From: Archilochus colubris | Taxonomy: Eukaryota > Chordata > Aves > Apodiformes > Trochilidae | NCBI GenBank assembly: GCA_023079485.1 | Contig: CM041104.1 | Coordinates: 869,676-933,675, forward strand | Reading direction: 5' to 3' | DNA length: 64,000 nucleotides | Part shown: in pieces, positions 1 to 8,848 of the stretch | Layout: each line of letters starts with the position of its first letter | Position numbering within the stretch: position 1 is the first letter of the stretch | Program-made: the position numbers and the translations under genes | The notes under the pieces: generated by a model | What the model saw: only the letters and a program-made list of their open reading frames with translations | Told to the model about the DNA's origin: nothing | Database searches by the model: none

Positions 1-1492
1 GCAGTTCAGCCCGTTCCCTCCCAGTTTTTAAAACAAGTTCTCTTTCCATCTCTGATAGTTCTGATCGCATTAGATCAATATCCCCCCAGTCAGTGCCTAA
101 ATTCTTTGCAGTTAACTCAAACCTCCTAGCGACTCCTTCTGGGTCTCCTTAAATTTTCACTTCCTCTCTCCAATTATTAAGGTCACTCATGGTAAATGGT
201 ACTTTTATCCGTGCTTGTTCTCCTAATTTGGACATTACTTGCCAAAGAGGGGCTATTGTATAGTCCTCTGGGATTTCTTTTCCTCCCTCTTCTTCACCGT
301 CTCTGGTCTGAGCTTTTGCCCTTTCTGCTTCAGCTTTTTCTGCCTCCAGTCTCGCTTTCTCTGCTTCTATTTTTGCCCTGTCTGCTTTAGCTTTCTCTGC
401 TTCTAGTTTCGCCCTCTCTGCCTCAGCCTTAGCTTTCTCTGTTTCTAATCTCGCTGTCTCTCCGGTCTGAGCTTTTACCCTTTCTGCTTCAGCTTTTTCT
501 GCCTCCAGTCTTGCTTTCTCTGCTTCTAGTGTTACCCTGTCTGCCTCAGCTTTAGCCTCTATTCTAGCTTTCTCTGCCTCTAGTCTTGCTGCTTCTGATC
601 TTGCTCTCTCTGCCTCAGCTTTGGCTTCTACCTTCACTTTCTCTGCTTCTAATCTCGCTTTCTCTATTTCCAATTTTGCTATTTCTCCTATCTTTGCCAT
701 TTCTGCCTCCCTTTCCTTTTCCTTTTGCGCGGTTGCCCTTGTATAATATGAATGGCTGGTTCCTTCTCCTGGATCATCTCTCAGGTTTTCGGTGCCTGCT
801 CTGTTCTCTTTCTTCTTCACCTTTTTCCCTGTCTCCTTTGGGGCTTTCTCTTCGTTTTTGTCTCCCCCCTCCAACTTTTGCGAAACACATTCCAATTCCT
901 TTCTTCCCTCACTTTCCAACTCCTTCCTTTCCTCACTTCCCAATTCTGTGGAGCTGCTGCTGCTTTCCTGTTGTGACATTGGCACTGGTACTCCACATCC
1001 TGGCACAAGAGGCTGATATTCTTGGAGGCTAATGGTACTTTCCACATCACTGCTTTTTTCTTTCGACTTAAGGCATCGTTTCCCTGCACTACAAGCATCA
1101 CAACAGCGTTCCTTCACTTCGCTGTTCTTCTGATCCCGTTCTAGGGCTAAAACCAAGGGATCTTGGGGTGATACATTTGTTCCACAATCCTTTTGCCATT
1201 CTGGCTTATCCCTTAAAGTGAAAAACATGCCTGCATATATCACTTCATCCCACTTTCCTCTTCTATGGAGAAACAACATAAGTTGGTGGATGGTATTATA
1301 ATTTAAGCTTCCCTCTGGTGGCCACCTTTCCCCATCATTTAATTTATACAGCGGCCACCAATCTTGACAATATTTCACAAGTGTCTTTTTCCCTATATTT
1401 CCCCCAGGGATCTCAGCAAGTTCTTTCCAATGTTTTAAAATGCATCCCAAGGGGGTTTTAGCATCAATTTCCTTACTCTGTTCAGTCCCCAT
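1..1492 (-). pseudogene. gag: ERV gag (matrix, coiled-coil spacer, start of capsid), interrupted
   Basis: The open frame from ATG at 1492 runs 447 codons to a TAA at about 149-151; capsid-like sequence then continues in the same frame to the window edge, so the stop is a disabling mutation. Residue 2 is glycine (MGTEQSKE), consistent with N-myristoylation of a matrix protein that targets virions to the membrane. Residues about 1-110 resemble a gammaretroviral matrix domain (WWPLYKL, FLHRRGKWDEV). Residues about 110-250 form a polar linker rich in Ser, Glu and Lys, with a Cys cluster near 130-142. Residues about 255-400 are an Ala/Glu/Lys/Arg heptad-like coiled coil containing a 53-codon duplication. 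Residues about 405-447 begin the capsid (VPFTMSDLNNWREE), the recognisable p30 N-terminus. The start is supported by homology-like content and the Gly at position 2. Confidence 0.82.
300..720 (-). repeat. Coding tandem repeat in gag coiled coil (53-codon period plus shorter units)
   Basis: The stretch encodes repeated Glu-Lys-Ala-Arg-Leu units such as ARLEAEKAEAERAKAQT. On the plus strand the block starting GGTCTGAGCTTTT recurs at 305 and 464, a 159-bp (53-codon) duplication, with shorter 21-33 bp variants through to about 720. All length changes keep the reading frame, so the array expanded while the frame was under coding constraint. Confidence 0.75.
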
Positions 1493-2716
1493 TATGCCTG
1501 GTCGAGAGGTTACAACTGTGGGACCCTTTCTGGATTACCAAATTCTATTCAGATTTCAGCACCTTACAATTTCAACACCTTACTCCACTTATTCTAGTAT
1601 TCAAGCACAGTTCTTATTTTAACACTCCAGATTCACACCAATCGCTTCGTCCGTCTCTGGCCGGTCCCCTCGCGGGTGACACGGAACCGCAAATCGGGAC
1701 CCGCACTCACTTCGCAATTAAATTGCGTCTCAGTCACTCGCACACACACGCACTTTCAGTCAGAACAGGTAAAATCTGACACAGACGACCTTCAACAAGA
1801 CAAGAGGACACAGTCTTAAGTTGTGCCAGGGGAGGTTTAGGTTAGATATTAGAAAGAATTTCTTCACGGAGAGGGTGATCAGCCATTGGAATGGGCTGCC
1901 CGGGGAGGTGGTAGATTCTCCGTCCCTGGAGACATTTAAAAACAGACTGGATGTGGCACTCAGTGCCATGGTCTAGCAACTGCTCCGGTGGGTCAAGGGT
2001 TGGACTAGATGATCTCTGAGGTCCCTTCCAACCCGGCTAATTCTATGATTCTATGAAAACCTTACACGTTGCTTTACCGCCTACGGTCACAAGATGCCGC
2101 TATGAACCACGAATACCTGCCGGTGTCACGGCAAAAGACTCCCCGCAACCCCCCCTGAATTCTCTGATTACCCAAAACACTTAATTCTCTTTAAAAAAAG
2201 CGGCGCACCAAACACTGAAAACACTTTGATTACTTACAAGCAGTACAACAGAATAACATAATCATCAATCACCATATGATCATATGAACCACAGCATTAC
2301 CAAAAACCCTTCATCAACACGATACAACACAGAGTGCACCTTCCCACTGCTGTGCATGAACCTCAGTTCTCCTGGGGACCTGAACCCCGGAGAGGGACGA
2401 ACTCAGAGCTAGACTGGACTCCAATCCCTCAGCCTGGGGGCGTCCCCTGCGTCCCTGTGAATCCTGAGGAACCCAAACCTCCCGGGGGAACTCTAACCTC
2501 CCGGGGGACTTTATCCCACTGGGGGTCTCTAACCCCCCTTCCTAGAGGCCTCAAAACCCAAACAAATATATATAAATACCTTTTCAGTATGAGGAAGGTC
2601 TGGTGTCCATCTGCACGTAGAGCCAAGGGAGTAGGGGAGGCTGATCCGACAGAATTCACCGGGGGGGCCCCAAAAGCGTCCCCGGGCCCCCCTGGATCAC
2701 AGCACAACGGAGTCCA
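1493..2716 (-). other. ERV 5' leader between PBS and gag, containing a CR1 insertion
   Basis: About 1.2 kb separates the primer binding site from the gag start, about 0.96 kb once the CR1 copy is removed. It would hold the splice donor and packaging signal, neither of which I can place confidently. The part from about 2330 to 2716 is GC-rich with C and G runs, and no long conserved protein is visible. A leader this long is at the upper end for simple retroviruses, so part of it could be foreign insert or duplicated material. Confidence 0.55.
1799..2056 (+). mobile_element. CR1 LINE, 3' end fragment (nested in ERV leader)
   Basis: This is a 5'-truncated CR1 3' end: TTTAGGTTAGATATTAG, then AATGGGCTGCCCGGGGAGG, then TTGGACTAGATGATCTCTG and GGTCCCTTCC, ending in two tandem ATTCTATG octamers at 2041-2056. 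CR1 is a non-LTR retrotransposon whose copies are usually severely 5'-truncated and end in such octamers. It lies opposite in strand to the ERV and interrupts its leader, so it either inserted after the provirus or was already in the retroviral lineage. It closely resembles the CR1 copies at 29993 and 33191. Confidence 0.92.
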
Positions 2717-2734
2717 GTCCTGCCGTGGTCGCCA
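2717..2734 (-). other. Retroviral primer binding site, tRNA-Arg-like
   Basis: On the minus strand the 18-mer begins TGGCGACCACGG. Its plus-strand form is GTCCTGCCGTGGTCGCCA, which from memory matches the 3' end of a vertebrate tRNA-Arg (GTCCCTTCGTGGTCGCCA) at 15 of 18 positions, including the terminal CCA. It sits three bases from the LTR end, as expected. The tRNA assignment needs a search against bird tRNAs. Confidence 0.65.
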
Positions 2735-2803
2735 AAATGAAGCTGAAAAAGGCCAAGCAAAACTGTTTAGAGACAGAGTTTGAGCCTTTAAACAGCAAAG
2801 GTA

Positions 2804-2809
2804 TTTATT
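2804..2809 (-). terminator. LTR polyadenylation signal AATAAA
   Basis: AATAAA on the minus strand within AAAATAAATACC, downstream of the LTR TATA box and about 65 bp before the U5 end. In the 5' LTR it would normally be bypassed. Confidence 0.6.
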
Positions 2810-2880
2810 TTCGGATCCGGGGAACTCCCAGCTCGTGCTGGACAAAGAGTTCCAAGAGTTAAGGGAAAAGGGGTTAGGGT

Positions 2881-2887
2881 ATTTATA
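2881..2887 (-). promoter_or_regulatory. LTR TATA box
   Basis: TATAAAT on the minus strand lies 72 bp upstream of the AATAAA at 2804-2809. This is the usual promoter-to-polyadenylation spacing in a retroviral LTR and supports both the orientation and the R region. Confidence 0.65.
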
Positions 2888-3354
2888 CAGTAAAAGGGGA
2901 GGTTACAACATTACTACATTCTCAGTTCTTGCTGACTTCATTATATTGTTACAAGGCGATATCAGACCCCAGCCATAACTTTCTTCTTATCCATTGGTGG
3001 TGATATCTTTATGTTCTTTTTGTGCAGGTGTTCACATCCTTTGGTGCCCAGCTGGCGCCTGAATTAGAACAAGACTTGTTCTAGAACAAGACTTGTTTTA
3101 AGAAAAGAGTTACAGAAGCAAAGACTTACACTCAATTATTTCCAAGCTAGAAGTTAATCCCGTTAGGACCTTGTATTTGTTACGTTGTTCTAGTAGGAAA
3201 ATGCCATGTCTCAGCTGCTTTGTTACCTTCTTTCTAAGTTTAACCCTGAATTCTTAGTAGTTATGAATAGAAATTCATTAGCATATATTACAAGTCTTAA
3301 TTTTACATAAAGTAAATTCACACAAACAGCTTGGCCTGATCCACTCTCTTCTTC

Positions 3355-3857
3355 AGAGTGACCACTGAAAACTTTATCTAGCCCTAACCCTCCCATGGAA
3401 CCCTACCCACAGCACCACCAACAGTCAGCCTATGGTTTTGCGTTTTACCACAAACCTTGAATCTACCAGCCCTAAGCGGCCATTTTCCGGTATAGATGAA
3501 TGGGTCCCAAAGGTCCAAACGGTGGGGACTGGCAAACAAATGCAAAGAGTGACCACTGAAAACTTTGGCTGGCCTTAACCCTCACATGGAACCCTACCCA
3601 CAGCACCACCAACAGTCGGCCTACGGGTTTCCGTTTGACCACCAACCTTGAATATACCAGCCCGAAGCGGCCATTTTCCCATATCCCTGAATGGTGTCCC
3701 AAAAGTCCGAATGGTCGGGACTGGCAAACAAATGCAAAGAATGACCACTGAAAACTTTGGCTGGCCCTAACCCTCACATGGAACCCTACCCACAGCACCA
3801 CCAACAGTAGGCCTACAGGTTTGCGTTTGACCACCAACCTTGAATCTACCAGCCAAA
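3355..3857. repeat. Tandem repeat, 191-192 bp unit, about 2.6 copies
   Basis: The landmark AG(A)GTGACCACTGAAAACTTT begins units at 3355, 3546 and 3738, giving periods of 191 and 192 bp. The third unit is cut off at about 3857 where an A-rich tract starts. Shared internal blocks include CATGGAACCCTACCCACAG and GCGGCCATTTTCC. Each unit carries one CCTAACCCT (CTTAACCCT in the second). Copies are only a few percent diverged. The array starts about 35 bp outside the ERV LTR. It behaves as a short satellite or VNTR; the minus-strand open frame through it is a by-product. Confidence 0.88.
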
Positions 3858-4010
3858 AAAAAAAAAACCAAAATCTAAAAAACACCAAAAAACCAAAAAC
3901 AACCAAACCCAAAGCATGGTATCTTACACTGCATGGAGATGATTAAAAATAATAATGATCCATGTTGTGATTTAAAAAAACAAAGCTCAGCCATTTCTAC
4001 TTCTATTAGG
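3858..4010. other. A-rich spacer between satellite and palindromic element
   Basis: An A-run with C interruptions (3856-3915) is followed by AT-rich unique-looking sequence that ends in ATTAGG, the left target duplication of the next element. No gene is visible. Confidence 0.5.
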
Positions 4011-4498
4011 TGTAGTGTAACAAGGCAACCAGGTGCCCCTAATTGCCAGGGAGTGAGCATGAGCTTGTGTCAAGCCCACCTGTGCCTCATTAGGGTGGGT
4101 GCCCACTGCACATGAGCAGGACCAGGGGGCCAATAAAAGGCAAATCCTGAAGCACAGGCTCAGCTCAGTCCTGAGCACGTCTGCAGAGAAGCCAGTTGCT
4201 CTTGGAGCACTGTGTTACCTTCATTGCACCATTAGCGCTCATCTCCCTCAGGGTGAGGCTCTGAGGAGTCTCAAACCCTGGGGCCTCAGCATTACAGTAC
4301 TGCAGCTTAGCAACTGGTTTCTCTGCAAAACATGGCCAGGACTGAGCTGAGCCTGTGCTTCAGGACTCACCTTTTATTGGCCCCCTGGTCCTGCTCATGT
4401 GCAGTGGGGTCTGCCCTAATGAGGCACAGGTGGGCTTGACACAAGCTCATGCTCACTCCCTGGCAATTAGGGGCACCTGGTTGCCTTGTTACACTCCA
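4011..4498. mobile_element. Palindromic TG...CA element, 190-bp inverted arms, 6-bp TSD
   Basis: The element starts TGTAGTGTAACAAGG and ends CCTTGTTACACTCCA. The left arm (4011-4200) and the reverse complement of the right arm (4309-4498) match almost throughout, leaving a roughly 108-bp centre. It is flanked by the direct repeat ATTAGG at 4005-4010 and 4499-4504. Each arm carries a TATA-like CCAATAAAAGG pointing inwards (4130-4140 plus, 4370-4380 minus). No coding capacity is visible. TG...CA ends and a 6-bp duplication are what retroviral-type integrases produce; long inverted arms are what foldback DNA elements have. The outer half is related to the element at 38904-39480. See findings for interpretation. 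Confidence 0.85.
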
Positions 4499-4504
4499 AT
4501 TAGG

Positions 4505-4982
4505 CTTTTGTAATGCTTTCGTGACGTTTATAGTTGGCTTTTTTAGATCATGAACTGCAGGCCTTAGCCTACAGGAAGCCCCTTCAAACCAGCCCTACAG
4601 CCCTGCACTCAGAGGACCCCTCTCCATCCATTTACCAAAATATCTCAAAACATTTCTACAATTTCTTCCACACTGGTATGGAGCTAATTGCTCTGTGGGA
4701 GCTCAGTAATCCCAGATGTTGTGGGATCAGTCTCTGGAAATCCTGTTTTTCTTCAGGTAATTCAAGGCTAGCACTTACCTGGCAGCTGTATTTCTCTTGT
4801 CTCTACCTAAAAGCTGATTCTTTCCCTATCTGCATTTTCCCAAATAAGTATCCTGCAAAAGAGGCAGCAAAACCTAATTTTTGTTGTCTTTGATTTGGCC
4901 AGGAATGGTATTCTTAAGGTGGGATCTAGTGACAGGATCTAATGGGATCTGGATTTCAGAAAGGGCAAAAGATGCTGAAGTT
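4505..4982. other. Unique-looking non-coding DNA
   Basis: No repeat or exon is recognised. The 119-codon plus-strand frame at 4534-4893 has ordinary composition and no recognisable domain, and is most likely chance. Confidence 0.4.
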
Positions 4983-5110
4983 GCTGCATCCCCAGCAGCA
5001 TGACCAGCAGGGCAAGAGAAGGAACTGTCCCCCTCTGTGCCTCTCACTCTGGTGAGACCCCCCTGCAGTGCTGGGTCCTGTTCTGGGGTCCCCAACACTG
5101 AAAGGACATG
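4983..5110 (+). mobile_element. CR1 LINE fragment (internal, end of ORF2 region)
   Basis: CATGACCAGCAGGGCAAG, then CTCTGGTGAGACCCCCCTGC and TTCTGGGGTCCCCAACACTG, then AAGGACATGG, match the CR1 segment that encodes the C-terminal end of the reverse transcriptase protein. The fragment lacks the CR1 3' end, so it is broken on both sides, and it is older and more diverged than the copies at 1799 or 33191. Confidence 0.72.
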
Positions 5111-8100
5111 GTATGGAAGTCCCTTTTTATAAGTGTGTCTTCTACAAGATAACTGGAGAACTTAAAAGCAAATGCATTAGATATAACCTGCCAATCAAAT
5201 GTCTTCTGAGATCAGCTGAATGGAGCATGAAGGGAGGCAGGTAACAGGGTGGAAAAGATTATCCTAGCACTGGGGTCTATTTGCCATGGTAAAACATCCC
5301 CAAAATAGTCCAAACCTCTGCCCCTGGGCTGGGCTGAGCCTGGTGCCCAGAGCAGTGTCCATCAGGCAGCCCCTGGGCCATGGTTCTGCAGTCTGAATCA
5401 GGAAAATAAACTACTCAGCCAGAAACACATCTGGAGATGCCTGCCCTCCTCTGCTTTGCTCCTCCGATGACAGTTTCATCATTTCTAAGCATTTTGGTTT
5501 GAATTCAGTCAGGTTGTAAAAATATGCATTTTTATTCCTAGCTCAGATGTTGAAATTGAATGTCACTGAGAAGCAGAAACCCAGAATTATTCAATGAGAA
5601 AATGCTAAAAACAAGTTCTTCAAACTTTTGTCCAGAAATTAAATACCTTTTCCAGTGAGGCTCTTTCCACCCTTGCTGGGGGGAAGCTCTGCCCAGGGCA
5701 GGCTCTGGATGTCACTGCAACCTGCCAGCCCAGAGCCCCCTGCCAGGGGGGTTTCAGGTCCTTTCCCCCTCTCTCAGTGCCCTTAGCTTTATTCTCATGT
5801 AGCAAAAGCTTAAAAATACAGACACTAAAGGTTAATATACCAGGAACTGCCAACTATTATTATTTTCAACATCTCCAAATCTGTAATCCAATGACATGGA
5901 TTTAAAAAACAGTAATTTGTCTTATTGTACTTTTCAGAGAGGCTGATTTACTGTGGAGTTCCCTTCTGCTCCTTCCAGGGACTGGTGTCATCAAGGTCTG
6001 GAGTTGCTATGTCTCCTGCCCAAGCAGAACCAGGACTGGCTGGGCAAGAGCTGTGGACACATCAGTTCAGCCCTACAGCCAGGTTCCTGCTGCTGCAAAC
6101 ACCAGCTCTTAGGAGGAAATAAATCCCTTTTTCATCAAGCACTGAGCAGTCACCAGCACAGGATCCTGGCCCTGGTAGAAGGCACAGGTACCTTGGAGAG
6201 GGAGATGCTGCCTGGCTGGCACTGAGTGCCAACACTTTCCCCCCTCAGAACACTCTGTCCCCAGGTCCAGGAAAGGGAGATGCTGCTCTTGTCATTTCTG
6301 TGGTCAGCACACTTGGCTTTGCTGCATGTGCTGTGTGCTCCAGTGAAGCCTTCCTCACGTCCATTCCTGGGTCACATCATCAATCTTCCTTCTTATCATG
6401 TTGCATCTATTTTTTTTTTCTTTTTTTAATACACTCATGCTTTGCTGGTGCATGTATCTCACCTGCATCCTCCCTGGCAGAAACGTGGCTTGTTCCTGGA
6501 TGTTTGCACGCTGAGAGCTATTACTGTGCCTACTGAAGCTGAGAGCAGTGTATAAAAATACTGGGTTTTGGGAGGGTGTGTAGATTTTGGGTGCATGGTT
6601 TTAATTAGAAATTGACATTTCTAAGCCTTTGGCTGCCAAGCAACGAGCATCTACAACATGATCTCAGCTGTGATGTGTAGATACCCCGTGTCCATCCTCA
6701 CTGCAGTATTTAAAGCCTCCAAAAGGGCCACCTCACCGTTCAGTGCCCAGGCACCCTTCAGTGGTTGAGTTAGCATTAAAGTTGGGTGGAAACCAAGGCT
6801 GAGTGGCTCAGCCACGACCCCGTCACCCTCAGCAGTGCTGGAGTAGCAGAGACTGAATGTAAAATTATGTGAGAATGAGATTTAGTATCAGAACTGGTAG
6901 GATGCTATGAAACAGCACTCTGATCCCTGACTGAACAGAGCCCTGGCTACTCTATGGGTCAATCCTAGGACTTCCCACAGGCTGAGGACTTCACCCCTTG
7001 TGCAGTGGGGGAACAGGACCCTGCAGCCACGGCCTGGAGCTCATCTGAGCAACGTGGGAACACAGAGATGCCAGTGCAGCCCTGCAGGCACTGCCATACA
7101 GACTCCCCAGCCTCATCCTCACAGGGTAAGGAGCTTCCTGCGTATCTTTCATTTCTGGAAGAGATACTTGCCTCCAATTAGCTGACTGACTCACTCCACT
7201 CTTCTCAAAACAGTGTTTTGTCCTTTCCTGCTTGCAGCACGTTCACAGGCTGGCAGCAGAGGAAAGCAAGAGATGGTGTCTGGGAGCAAAGCCCTGCAAA
7301 GCTTTGGCATCCCCGGACTGTCCTGCAGGTCAGAGGAGCTGATGGGCACAGCACAACCCTGCACAGCCCTGTAGCTGCAGCTGGTCCCTTCTCAGAGCTG
7401 CTTCCTGCTTGACTGCAGAACCCACCTTGGCCATGGGCAGGGTGGCAGCAAGATGAGCTGCTGAGAAAGGGCAGTGAGGCTGAGGTTGCCTTATTAATTT
7501 CCCTCTCCCTTCCCTTGTACATACTCATTTTGATAGAATATTACCCAAAGCTTTGGAGGTACTAAATATGTACCTGTGTTTCTGAGCTGACCAGTAGTGT
7601 AAACCATTTCCTAATGCCTAGGGAAAGCACACAAGCAGTCACTTTGGAGCAGATTGATGGCCTGCTTGGTCCAACCCTGCATGTCTAACAGTGGCTCATG
7701 GCAAATGCCCCCAAGGAGGTCTGTGCATTCCTGTCTTGTGGGGGACAAACCCCGGCTGGCCAGACTCTCACAGTTTGTAGCAAGAGATCTGCTGTCCCTC
7801 TCTGGCCTCTTCTCCATAAGTCCTTAGCTTGGTTCTGAATCTTACTGAGCTCTTACTGAGTTTTAACCCAGTCTTCCTCCAAGCATTCCTTCAGATAACC
7901 AGATGTGGCTGTATACTGCCAGCCTTACTGTGCTCATTGCTTGGCTCATCACATATGGAAATGAGTTTGGTGTGTTGCAAAAGTGAGAATGAGAGTCTGA
8001 TTGACTTGAGCCCATTTATCTCACACTTCTGGGTGTTCAGTTCCTGGTGTACCTTCTTTAACATGCTCTCTGAGGTAGGGCACAGTATATTTTTTATTCC

Positions 8101-8754
8101 AAAATAAAAAATTTTATTCCAAAATAATAAATCATCAGCTACAGGTGATGCAGCTTGTCTAGGCATATCTCCAGGTATGCTGATGGTCTCCAGCTTGTTC
8201 AGTCAGGGTCAGAGACCCACAACCTGCCCAGGAAATAACCCCCCATCTGTTCTCAACAATAGAATGAACATCAAGCCTTCAGCAATGCTACAGTGCCTGG
8301 GAGGAGCCATTACCTGGTGGTCAGGAGGACTTTTATACCAAAAGGCAGCAGAGGCTTTAGAGACACAGGAGTTGTGAGAGCTGCCACCCAAGATCAAGGC
8401 AGGGGCAGAGGGAGACATTTTCTGTGAGCAGGACACAGAGAGCATGGGAAGACTGGGGCTGAGGGTTTGAGGAGCTGGCATTACTCACCAGATGTGATTT
8501 CAGCAAGAAGAGAGGAGAAAAGTTGTGCTCTGAGTGATTCACTGACAGAAGGTCAAGGGCTGCCCTCTGCCCAGTCAGGAGATGCAGCTGCTCTGTGCTG
8601 CTTTGTGCACCAACCTCTGGTCTTTTACAGCCCACTGCAGATTTTCTGGCCTTTCGCCCCACAGTGGTCTCTGGAGGAGCATGCAGCACCCTGAATGTGG
8701 GAGGGATTGTAGGATCTCACTGGAAGAGCCACACAAGCTCAGAGCTTCTTGTGT
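5111..8754. other. Non-coding DNA, no gene recognised
   Basis: No CpG island, exon with paired splice signals or complete repeat was recognised. It includes a short AT-rich direct repeat at 8083-8130 (TTTTATTCCAAAATAA twice) and a T-run near 6411-6427. Open frames under 110 codons are chance. Confidence 0.45.
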
Positions 8755-8848
8755 GATGTGCTCCAGGTGATCCTGATTTAGTGCGAGTTGGAGTAGGTGA
8801 TCTCTAGAGGTCCCTTCCAGCTCTGACAATTCTGTGATCTGTGAAACC
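8755..8848 (+). mobile_element. CR1 LINE, short 3' end fragment
   Basis: GTGATCCTGATTTAGTGCGAG, GTAGGTGATCTCTAGAGG and TCCCTTCCAGCTCTGAC lead into ATTCTGTGATCTGTGA, the CR1 3' terminus with degenerate octamers. Divergence is higher than in the 33191 copy, suggesting an older subfamily. Confidence 0.78.

Larger units (their letters stand above)
1..3320 (-). mobile_element. Endogenous retrovirus, 5' part (5' LTR, PBS, leader, partial gag)
   Basis: Read on the minus strand, the order is LTR (3320 down to 2738), three-base spacer, primer binding site (2734-2717), long leader, then gag from 1492 leftwards past the window edge. This is standard proviral order, and the LTR carries TATA and polyadenylation signals at sensible spacing. 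Gag matrix and capsid-start sequences resemble gammaretrovirus-like (class I) avian ERVs. pol, env and the 3' LTR would lie left of position 1, so the target-site duplication cannot be checked. The copy is not functional as it stands: a CR1 insertion sits in the leader and a TAA interrupts gag near the start of capsid. Class assignment is by recognition of the protein, not by a search. Confidence 0.85.
2738..3320 (-). mobile_element. ERV 5' LTR
   Basis: The inner end is fixed by the primer binding site: minus-strand U5 ends ...GCTTCA, followed by TTT and the PBS. The outer end is placed at 3320, where the minus strand starts TGAATTTAC, giving short inverted termini TGAA...TTCA and a 583-bp LTR. 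An alternative start lies about 10 bp further out at TGTTTG. Inside are a CCAAT box (2993-2997), a TATAAAT box (2881-2887) and an AATAAA signal (2804-2809), all on the minus strand. This implies U3 of about 465 bp, R of about 70 bp and U5 of about 50 bp. A 17-bp direct repeat in U3 (3066-3099) may be an enhancer-type duplication. Confidence 0.78.

Noticed and set aside
2330..2716. Coding sequence in ERV leader (149-codon plus-strand frame)
   Set aside because: Antisense to the ERV, GC-run rich, no recognised protein.
3355..3600. Telomere-like CCCTAACCCT in the 191-bp repeat
   Set aside because: Only one copy of the motif per unit; not a telomeric array.
3472..3912. 146-codon minus-strand frame
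   Set aside because: Runs through the 191-bp tandem repeat and the A-rich tract; repeated residues mirror the repeat.
4131..4140. AATAAAAGG as a polyadenylation signal in the palindromic element
   Set aside because: Not excluded, but GGCCAATAAAAGG at this spacing reads better as a TATA-like box; both arms would also need a signal facing inward.
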